Below are positions 1 through 5,618 of a stretch of 5,945 nucleotides of DNA, one piece after another. A program made the position numbers and the translations under genes. Every line of letters begins with the position of its first letter. The stretch's first letter is position 1. The stretch is taken from NCBI GenBank assembly GCA_945487985.1, contig CALYTX010000091.1, positions 1-5,945 on the forward strand, read 5' to 3'. The notes beneath the pieces were generated by a model. The model was not told where the DNA came from, searched no databases, and worked only from the letters and a program-made list of their open reading frames with translations. The stretch comes from an uncultured Verrucomicrobiota bacterium. GTDB lineage: Bacteria; Verrucomicrobiota; Kiritimatiellia; RFP12; UBA1067.

Positions 1-645
1 ACTTGTTGGATCGACATGCCAGAGTACGGTCGCTACGAAATTGTCGGTCAAACGCTCGACGATGCGGCGGGAGAGGCCTTTGACAAGGCTGCGAAGTTGC
101 TGGGGCTGGGCTATCCGGGCGGTCCCAAAATTGACAAGTTGGCCCAGGAGTTCTTGTCCAATGCTGCCGGGCGCGGCGAAAAAATTGATTTAATTAAATT
201 CCCGCAAGGGCATGTGCGCGAGGGAGTCGCCGAACTCGCGGGTCTGCCGGCGGAATTGTGCGTATCGTTCTCGGGACTCAAGACCGCGCTTTTGCGCTAT
301 GTGCAGAAGACTTCGCCTTCGCAGGACGAAATACCGCGGATAGTCGCTTCCTACCAAGAGGCGATTGTCGAGGCAATCGCCACACGCACTCGCAATGCGC
401 TCAAGCGGCGATCCTATCGTGCGCTGGTGGTCGGCGGCGGGGTTTCGCTCAACAGCCGCATTCGTCGTTCGCTAAAGGAAATCGCCGAGCGGTCGCAGAT
501 TCCGCTTTTGCTGGCTAAGCCCAAATATTGCGGCGACAATGGCGCGATGATTGCGGCGATGGCGTATTACCGGCGCAACCTCACCGGCGCGGATGCAATG
601 GGTGCGGATGTGCGGCCGTCGCTCGAAGCTGGCGAAGAGCCCTAA
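1..645 (+). CDS. tsaD: tRNA N6-adenosine threonylcarbamoyltransferase TsaD, C-terminal part (5' end outside window)
   Basis: TsaD (Kae1/Gcp family, ASKHA fold) transfers the threonylcarbamoyl group from threonylcarbamoyl-AMP to A37 of ANN-decoding tRNAs, in the cytoplasm with TsaB and TsaE. The reading frame is open from base 1, so the gene enters from the left; 214 residues remain of a usual length near 340. The first residue is probably the T of the family's GGHT motif, whose histidine (a metal ligand) would lie just outside. Visible family blocks, numbered in the fragment, are QTLDDAAGEAFDK (17-29), LLGLGYPGGP, SFSGLKT (89-95), GGGVSLNS (about 145-152) and CGDNGAMIA (177-185), whose Asp is the C-terminal metal ligand. 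The end (GADVRP plus a short tail) matches the normal family C-terminus, so the 3' end looks intact. The first internal ATG (16) is not the start, because conserved sequence begins upstream of it. A 199-nt gap separates it from the exosortase, so it is probably not in the same operon. Confidence 0.96.
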   Translation, partial: TCWIDMPEYGRYEIVGQTLDDAAGEAFDKAAKLLGLGYPGGPKIDKLAQEFLSNAAGRGEKIDLIKFPQGHVREGVAELAGLPAELCVSFSGLKTALLRYVQKTSPSQDEIPRIVASYQEAIVEAIATRTRNALKRRSYRALVVGGGVSLNSRIRRSLKEIAERSQIPLLLAKPKYCGDNGAMIAAMAYYRRNLTGADAMGADVRPSLEAGEEP

Positions 646-736
646 GCAAGCGCCTGCGGATCTGCCTCGAATGTATTTAAGATTATACAGCCTGACTACG
701 GGAACTCTGTGAAATTGACACTGAGGAGTTGAATAA

Positions 737-841
737 TTGACGTTTTTTACGCCAACCACAATGGTTTTGACGCATCGGTCTTATCCACTTGGCCAATCTC
801 TATTACCGCTGGAGGGGTATTTTTGGTATAATCCTACATAA
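737..841 (+). CDS. Possible 34-codon upstream ORF (TTG start), unproven
   Basis: A TTG at 737 lies 8 nt after a good Shine-Dalgarno sequence (GAGGAG, 723-728). It opens a frame of 34 codons ending in TAA at 839-841, three bases before the exosortase ATG at 845 and in the same frame. The peptide would start (M)TFFTPTTMVLTHRSY and end GYFWYNPT. It matches no family I recognise and does not look like a missing exosortase N-terminus. An internal ATG at 761 is an alternative start. The ribosome binding site and close juxtaposition to the next start would suit a leader peptide that delivers ribosomes to the exosortase start. The reading frame could equally be chance, and the promoter-like element at 824-832 lies inside it. 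Confidence 0.18.
   Translation: MTFFTPTTMVLTHRSYPLGQSLLPLEGYFWYNPT
803..832 (+). promoter_or_regulatory. Candidate sigma70-type promoter with extended -10 before the exosortase gene
   Basis: TGGTATAAT at 824-832 is a perfect TATAAT (827-832) with the TGn extension. The best -35 candidate is TTACCG (803-808) at 18-nt spacing, matching only 3 of 6 consensus bases, which is typical of extended -10 promoters. Transcription would start near 838-840, only about 5-7 nt before the ATG at 845, giving a nearly leaderless mRNA. This would drive the exosortase and the coupled transferase, possibly also the downstream genes. The sequence match is seen directly; activity is inferred. Confidence 0.42.
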
Positions 842-844
842 AAT

Positions 845-2350
845 ATGTTGAAGGGGAAATTAGATTCCAGATTCCGCACGACGATTCTGGGGGTAATCTT
901 CGCCGCACTCGTTTGGGGGTTTCAGGCGATGATTTTTCGTCACGCCCCAGGGGTATTTTCTTCTCCGTCAGAAGATATGTCCTTTGCCTACTTTGTACCA
1001 TTGTTTTCGTTTTATGTGGTCTACACCGAGCGTAGGCGGATTGCTGACTCCGTCGGGAACAGCTCGTTCTGGGGTTTGATAGCAATTCTGCCGTTGCTCG
1101 CGCTGGGGATCCTTGGCGTACGCGGAATTCAACTGCGGCTGGAGATTCTCGCCTTCGTTGGCTTGCTGGTTGCCGTTCCCTGGGCGCTTTTCGGCGCCAG
1201 GACGGCCAGAGCGGTTCTGTTTCCGGCGGCGTTCTTGTTGTTCTGCATTCCGCTGGCGACTTTCCTTGATGTGGTGACTGTGCATCTGCGACTGCTGGCG
1301 ACGGCGGTGTCGGAGGTGATGCTGACTGGTTGCGGGGTGCAGGTGGTGCGGCAAGGTTCGATGCTGGCGGCGGCAGATGGTGCGTTCTCGATTGATGTGG
1401 CCGAGCCGTGCAGCGGATTGCGGTCGATTTTCGCGTTGATGGCGCTGACGGCTGGCTACGCCTATTTTACGCAACCGACATTCTGGCGCCGCATATTGCT
1501 TTTTTTCTTTTCGGTGCCGCTGGCTATTCTTGGCAATGTGGCCAGGATTCTTACGATTTGCATAGTGGCGAGTTTTGCTTCGGAGAAATTCGCTCTCGGC
1601 TTTTATCATGATTATTCCGGATATGTGGTGTTTCTGGTGGCGATTTCCTTGATGGTGGGAGTGGGCGAGCTGATAAGCCGCCTTGCCGCGCGCGTTCCCC
1701 AGGCCGCCGCGCCCAAAGCCCCGCTGGCTGCATCCGCTTGCCCGGCGAACGGATGCTGGCGGAATCAGATTGTCCCCGCAGCGGCGCTTTTGGTGGTGTT
1801 GCCGGTGATGGTGTTTCAGGCGTGCACGCCGCAGGCCGAGCTGGCCGAAGCGCGCAAACCGAATCTTGCCGCGCTCGCGTTCGATGGCTATTGGCGGACG
1901 AATATCGAGCCCAGTGAGGCCGAGCGGACGGTGCTGCCGAAGGATACGCTGGTGGAGAAAGTCCGCTTTGATTCGGATGACGGCGACTGGTTCGTGGTTA
2001 CGGCCGTGGTCGGTGGCGCGAGTAAAAGTTCCATTCATCGTCCCGAACTTTGCCTGCCCGCCCAAGGCTGCCTAATGACCGCCCCGCGCACGCGGAACGT
2101 CGGCGGGATGGATTGGCGGTTTATTACGCTGGTGCACAAGGATGCCCAGCCCCAGGGATTCGCCTACGCCTTCTTCAATCAGGCCGGTTTCCGCACCGCT
2201 TCGCATACGCGGCGCATTTTGCGCGATGTTTGGGATCGGTCGGTTTTGAACCGCATCGATCGTTGGGTCATGGTTACCGTAAACGCCGCGCGGGCAGACG
2301 ACGCCTCGCTGTCGGCGATCGCCGGCGCGCTGGAGAATCTGTGCAAATGA
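845..2350 (+). CDS. Exosortase with fused C-terminal EpsI-like domain
   Basis: This 501-residue polytopic inner-membrane protein belongs to the exosortase/archaeosortase family, cysteine-protease-like enzymes that recognise and process C-terminal PEP-CTERM-type sorting tails. The N-terminal part (about 1-285) has many hydrophobic segments and a Cys/Arg/His triad: C189 in AEPCSGLRS, R234 in GNVARI and H255 in GFYHDYSGY. A further membrane segment (about 309-326) is followed by an EpsI-type (DUF3485-like) domain at about 340-500 with its signature HRPELCLPAQG at 398-408, probably periplasmic. Exosortase and EpsI occur either as neighbours or fused, and here they are fused. The ATG at 845 is the most upstream start possible, because an in-frame TAA sits at 839-841, and it keeps the first membrane segment (about 14-31). 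No Shine-Dalgarno sequence lies at normal distance; GGAGGGG at 811-817 is too far. The 3' end overlaps the next start by ATGA. The exosortase subtype is not assigned, and no PEP-CTERM substrate is encoded in the window. Confidence 0.93.
   Translation: MLKGKLDSRFRTTILGVIFAALVWGFQAMIFRHAPGVFSSPSEDMSFAYFVPLFSFYVVYTERRRIADSVGNSSFWGLIAILPLLALGILGVRGIQLRLEILAFVGLLVAVPWALFGARTARAVLFPAAFLLFCIPLATFLDVVTVHLRLLATAVSEVMLTGCGVQVVRQGSMLAAADGAFSIDVAEPCSGLRSIFALMALTAGYAYFTQPTFWRRILLFFFSVPLAILGNVARILTICIVASFASEKFALGFYHDYSGYVVFLVAISLMVGVGELISRLAARVPQAAAPKAPLAASACPANGCWRNQIVPAAALLVVLPVMVFQACTPQAELAEARKPNLAALAFDGYWRTNIEPSEAERTVLPKDTLVEKVRFDSDDGDWFVVTAVVGGASKSSIHRPELCLPAQGCLMTAPRTRNVGGMDWRFITLVHKDAQPQGFAYAFFNQAGFRTASHTRRILRDVWDRSVLNRIDRWVMVTVNAARADDASLSAIAGALENLCK
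2332..2335 (+). promoter_or_regulatory. Ribosome binding site for the WecA-like fusion gene, inside the exosortase 3' end
   Basis: GGAG lies 11 nt upstream of the ATG at 2347, which overlaps the exosortase stop codon (ATGA). It supports starting the transferase at 2347 rather than at the in-frame ATG at 2050, far inside the exosortase gene, and suggests translational coupling. Confidence 0.55.
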
Positions 2351-4248
2351 TTGAGTTGTGCGAAAGAGCTGTGCCCTATATTATCGCGTTCGGCGGCGCG
2401 CTGTTGCTGACCCTCGTGTTAGTTCCGCCGGTGCGGGAGCTCAACCGTCGTCTGGGTATGGTTGACAAACCTGACGCGCGGCGCATCAACAAAGTGGCAG
2501 TTCCCCGCGGCGGAGGTATTGCGCTCGTGGCCGGGGTTCTCGTTTCGTACGCGCTTTTCATCTGGTTATCAGGGCGGCCGCCGCTACAAGGCAACGGTGT
2601 GACCGAAACAATGTTCTGGCGGATGTCCGCGCTTTCGGTGGTGCTTGCGCTGTTGGGCTTGTGCGATGACAAGTTTAATCTGCCGCCCAAGGTGAAGCTG
2701 GCCGGACAGCTTGCGGTATCCGTGGCGGCTTGGGCGTGGGCTGGGTTTGGCTTCTGCCGGCTGTGGCCAGCGTTGCCGGGATGGGCCGACTGCCTGCTGA
2801 CGGTGTTCTGGATTGTCGGGGCGGTGAATGCATTCAATCTAATTGATGGTCTTGACGGTTTGGCGGCGGGGCTGGCGCTGGTCGCCACGCTCGGAATGTC
2901 CGGGACGCTTTTCCTCGTCGGCAATCCCCAGCAGACGCTGTTTTATTTCGCCTTTGCGGGCGGTTTAATCGGTTTCCTCCGCTACAATTACAATCCGGCG
3001 AGCGTGTTTCTCGGCGATTGCGGGTCGATGTTCATCGGTTTTATCCTGGCCACATTGCCGCTTGCTTCGCAGGAACCCAATTCGTTCGTGGTTTCCGTGG
3101 TGGTGCCCATGCTGGCGATGGGCGTGCCGATTTTCGACACGGCACTGGCGATTCTGCGTCGCTCGATTCGTCGTTTGATAAGCCGCCGCGGCAATCCTTC
3201 TGGGGCGGGCGCCTCTGCGGTAATGACCGCCGACGCCGATCATCTTCACCACCGCATCTTCCGGGCCGTCGGCCTTAATCAGCGCAAGGCCGCCTGGGTT
3301 CTCTATGCGCTGTCCGCGGCGCTTGTGGCTGTTGGGATGATTGGCGTGTCGCTGCGCTCGCGAGCCGCTGGACTGTGGCTGCTGGCTTTTACCGTGGCGG
3401 TGATTGTTGTTTTCAAGGATCTGTCGCGGATTGAGTTTTTTGATGCAGGGCGGTTGCTGGAATCGATTGCGCACGATCGCGCGACCTCGGTGCGCCGGCG
3501 CTGGGCGCGGTTGTCCGTTCCGTTCTATCTTGTCTTTGATATCACCGCGCTCGTTATGATATTCTTCCTCTGCGCGTGGGTTATGCGCCATCACGTGGGC
3601 CGGGCCGAGCTGCGCATTGCCATGCCGCTGAGGGTGGCCTCAGTTTTCTTTTTCCTCACAGTATTCAATACTTACCGCACCGTCTGGGCGCGGGCGATGG
3701 TTTCGAACTATGTGCGGCTGATGGTCGCATGCGTGCTGGGCGCGGTAGCCGGCTCGGTTGGTTGCTATTACGCTGGGCTACTCCCCGCGTTTGATCTTGA
3801 GGCGGTTACGCTGCTGTATGCGCTCGGCGCGTTCTTTTTGCTGACAGCCGTTCGCCTGCTGCGCGGTATCGTGCGCGACGCTTTTTACGCGCTTGACTGT
3901 TCGCGGCTAAAGTCGGGAGAAGGGGTTTCTCGCGTGCTCGTGTACGGTTCGGGGTTGCGGTATCGCGCTTTCCGCCGCGAACTGGTTCGCACAACGGCCG
4001 CCAATGACCGCATGATTGTGGGGATCATCGACGACGATTTGCTATTGAGGGGGCAGTTTATCGGCGGCATCCAGATTCTTGGAACGCTGATACAGGCGCC
4101 GGACATCATTCGTCGACTCCAGGTCGACAGCGTGGTGGTGACTTGCAAGCTGACATCCGAACGGCAAAAGGTCGTCCGCAAGATCCTTGCGCCCACCGGC
4201 GTGAAAATAACGATTTTTTCGTTCTCCGAAACGGAGTTTCAATCGTAA
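2347..4248 (+). CDS. WecA-like polyprenyl-phosphate sugar-1-phosphate transferase fused to a FlaA1/WbpM-type N-terminal region
   Basis: This 633-residue integral membrane protein has two parts. Residues 1 to about 357 are a MraY/WecA-type (PF00953-like) transferase, which moves a sugar-1-phosphate (often GlcNAc-1-P) from a UDP-sugar to undecaprenyl phosphate at the cytoplasmic face to start glycan assembly. Its motifs are PRGGG (53-57), CDDKFNLPPKVKL with D107/D108, NAFNLIDGLDGL (161-172), FLGDCGS (221-227), PIFD (261-264) and DHLHHR (298-303). Residues about 385-633 resemble the N-terminal half of FlaA1/WbpM/CapD proteins: RRRWARL, about four membrane segments (390-413, 428-447, 455-479, 486-505) with FNTYRTVW, then a Rossmann-like domain with RVLVYGSG (529-536), VGIIDDD (558-564), GGIQILG (573-579) and VDSVVVTC. 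The catalytic extended-SDR dehydratase half is absent and the protein ends soon after SETEF. The start at 2347 is chosen for the ATGA overlap, upstream GGAG and family-like N-terminus. The exact sugar is unknown. Confidence 0.9.
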   Translation: MIELCERAVPYIIAFGGALLLTLVLVPPVRELNRRLGMVDKPDARRINKVAVPRGGGIALVAGVLVSYALFIWLSGRPPLQGNGVTETMFWRMSALSVVLALLGLCDDKFNLPPKVKLAGQLAVSVAAWAWAGFGFCRLWPALPGWADCLLTVFWIVGAVNAFNLIDGLDGLAAGLALVATLGMSGTLFLVGNPQQTLFYFAFAGGLIGFLRYNYNPASVFLGDCGSMFIGFILATLPLASQEPNSFVVSVVVPMLAMGVPIFDTALAILRRSIRRLISRRGNPSGAGASAVMTADADHLHHRIFRAVGLNQRKAAWVLYALSAALVAVGMIGVSLRSRAAGLWLLAFTVAVIVVFKDLSRIEFFDAGRLLESIAHDRATSVRRRWARLSVPFYLVFDITALVMIFFLCAWVMRHHVGRAELRIAMPLRVASVFFFLTVFNTYRTVWARAMVSNYVRLMVACVLGAVAGSVGCYYAGLLPAFDLEAVTLLYALGAFFLLTAVRLLRGIVRDAFYALDCSRLKSGEGVSRVLVYGSGLRYRAFRRELVRTTAANDRMIVGIIDDDLLLRGQFIGGIQILGTLIQAPDIIRRLQVDSVVVTCKLTSERQKVVRKILAPTGVKITIFSFSETEFQS

Positions 4249-4273
4249 ACAACCAATTCAAAACAATCAAGAC

Positions 4274-4277
4274 GAGG
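4274..4277 (+). promoter_or_regulatory. Ribosome binding site of the malic enzyme gene
   Basis: GAGG lies 10 nt before the ATG at 4288, within the 39-nt AT-rich gap after the transferase gene. It fits the chosen start. The gap shows no terminator hairpin, so read-through from the upstream genes is plausible. Confidence 0.6.
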
Positions 4278-4287
4278 TATTAATCAA

Positions 4288-5583
4288 ATGGCATTCAGCA
4301 AAGACGAAGTTATGGCTTACCACCGCGGCGGCAAAGTTACCGTGTCACTTCCTCGGCGGCTCAAGACGAAAGAAGACCTGTGTCTGGCCTACACTCCTGG
4401 GGTGGCACACGCGGTGAAAGCCGTCGCCGCAGATCCCAGCAGCGTGTACGACTGCACCGCCAAGTCGAATCTCGTGGCGGTGGTGTCGGACGGCACGGCC
4501 ATCCTCGGGCTCGGAGATCTGGGTGCGAGTGCCTCGATTCCCGTAATGGAGGGCAAGGCCGTTCTGTTCAAAGCCTTTGGCGACGTGGACGCCTGGCCGG
4601 TGCCGCTCAATCACTGCCGCCAGAACGGCGAGAACAGCGGCAAAACCGACCCGAAACGCGTGATCGAGGCCGTCAAGATGATTGCCCCGCAGTACGGCGG
4701 CATCAACCTTGAAGATATCGCCTCGCCCGCGTGTTTTGAAATCGAGGATACGCTCGATCGGGAACTCGACATCCCCGTCTTTCATGACGATCAGTGGGGA
4801 ACGGCGGTCATCTCGCTTTCCGGAGTAATGAACTTCGCGAAGCTCGCCGGCAAAGAACTAAAAGACCTCAAAGTGGTCATGAACGGCGCGGGCGCGGCGG
4901 GCATTCGTATCTGCGATATGCTCAAGGCCGCTGGCGTCGTGGATGTTACGATGTGCGATACGAAAGGGACGATCCGGACGGATCGCACCGATCTTAACCC
5001 GTTCAAGGCCAAGCACGCGCGTGACACGAAGGCGATGACGCTCAAGGAGGCACTTGTCGGTGCTGATGTCTTCATCGGGGTATCCGCGGCAAATGTTCTG
5101 ACCGGCGACGATGTCAAGACGATGTCCGACTTCCCGGCGATTTTCGCCATGGCCAATCCCGATCCCGAGATTGCGCCGGACGAAGTGGCGAAGGCGCTGG
5201 CGGGGAGGAAGTATGTAATGGTCACTGGACGCAGTGACTACCCCAACCAGATTAACAACGTACTCGGATTCCCTTATCTTTTCCGCGGCGCGCTTGACGT
5301 GCGCGCGACGACAATCAACAAGCAGATGAAAGTCGCCGCCGCCGATGCGCTTGCCGCGCTCGCGCAAAAGCCGGTTCCTGAAGAAGTGGCTGCGCTGTAT
5401 CCGGATGAAAAACTACAGTTCGGCACTGGTTACATCATTCCCAAGGCCTTCGATCGGCGTCTCTTCGTCGAAGTGAGCTTCGCCGTCGCCAAGGCGGCAA
5501 TCGAGACCGGGGTCGCACGGCTGCGGCTTGATTTGGACGAGTATCGCCAGGATCTCGAGCGTCGCAATTCCGCGCGCGCATGA
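4288..5583 (+). CDS. Malic enzyme (malate dehydrogenase, oxaloacetate-decarboxylating), short bacterial form
   Basis: This 431-residue cytoplasmic enzyme would convert malate to pyruvate and CO2 with reduction of NAD(P)+, linking the TCA cycle to pyruvate and supplying reducing power. Family blocks run in order: YTPGVA (Y35), SDGTAILGLGDLG, the catalytic lysine in MEGKAVLFK (K90), INLEDI (E142/D143), FHDDQWGTA with metal-site aspartates D167/D168, the dinucleotide-binding NGAGAAG (199-205), AMANPDPE, and GRSDYPNQINNVLGFPYLFRG (split around 315-334), then RATTIN. The length matches the short form; the phosphotransacetylase-like C-terminal domain of MaeB (about 760 residues in total) is absent. 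Two local oddities are a Trp in HDDQWG where His is usual, and a hydrophilic stretch at about 108-124. NAD versus NADP preference cannot be read with confidence. By eye it uses more C-ending codons (ATC, GGC, GTC) than the two genes upstream, which fits a well-expressed metabolic gene. It starts 39 nt after the transferase gene. Confidence 0.96.
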   Translation: MAFSKDEVMAYHRGGKVTVSLPRRLKTKEDLCLAYTPGVAHAVKAVAADPSSVYDCTAKSNLVAVVSDGTAILGLGDLGASASIPVMEGKAVLFKAFGDVDAWPVPLNHCRQNGENSGKTDPKRVIEAVKMIAPQYGGINLEDIASPACFEIEDTLDRELDIPVFHDDQWGTAVISLSGVMNFAKLAGKELKDLKVVMNGAGAAGIRICDMLKAAGVVDVTMCDTKGTIRTDRTDLNPFKAKHARDTKAMTLKEALVGADVFIGVSAANVLTGDDVKTMSDFPAIFAMANPDPEIAPDEVAKALAGRKYVMVTGRSDYPNQINNVLGFPYLFRGALDVRATTINKQMKVAAADALAALAQKPVPEEVAALYPDEKLQFGTGYIIPKAFDRRLFVEVSFAVAKAAIETGVARLRLDLDEYRQDLERRNSARA

Positions 5584-5618
5584 CGAGTTGCAACCGCAAT
5601 GAGAAGAACTGGGAAAAT

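Larger units (their letters stand above)
646..844. other. Intergenic region between tsaD and the exosortase gene
   Basis: This 199-nt gap is AT-richer than the flanking genes. It contains TTGACA (715-720), GAGGAG (723-728), a T6 run (743-748), a weak 5-bp inverted repeat AACCA-CAA-TGGTT ending near 766, GGAGGGG (811-817) and TATAAT (827-832). There is no strong GC-rich hairpin followed by a T-run, so no clear rho-independent terminator for tsaD is visible. The AT-richness and promoter-like elements suggest the region carries the control signals of the downstream gene set. Confidence 0.7.

Noticed and set aside
703..748. Possible tsaD terminator: AACTC/GAGTT inverted repeat followed by T6 at 743-748
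   Set aside because: The stem is only 5 bp with an imperfect inner stem, and the T-run starts 12 nt after the stem, so it does not fit a rho-independent terminator.
754..768. AACCA-CAA-TGGTT inverted repeat followed by TT
   Set aside because: The stem is a 5-bp, AT-containing one with a 3-nt loop, too weak for a terminator and within chance expectation.
715..772. Three TTGAC(A/G) hexamers at 715, 737 and 767 as tandem -35 boxes or an operator repeat
   Set aside because: None has a good -10 at 16-18 nt, the spacings (22 and 30 nt) are irregular, and the flanks do not form a longer repeat.
968..2065. Long antisense open frame of 365 codons opposite the exosortase gene
   Set aside because: The product is rich in His, Arg and Gln with no domain or membrane pattern, typical of the complement of a GC-rich coding gene. 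The + strand exosortase with its intact triad explains this region.
2050..2346. In-frame upstream extension of the WecA-like gene by 99 codons to an ATG at 2050
   Set aside because: It overlaps the conserved EpsI part of the exosortase, its translation is Arg/Pro/Ala-rich without family similarity, and the start at 2347 has an ATGA overlap, a GGAG and a normal family N-terminus.
2965..3594. Antisense open frame of 209 codons opposite the transferase gene
   Set aside because: Its low-complexity His/Arg-rich translation is a shadow of the transferase on the + strand.
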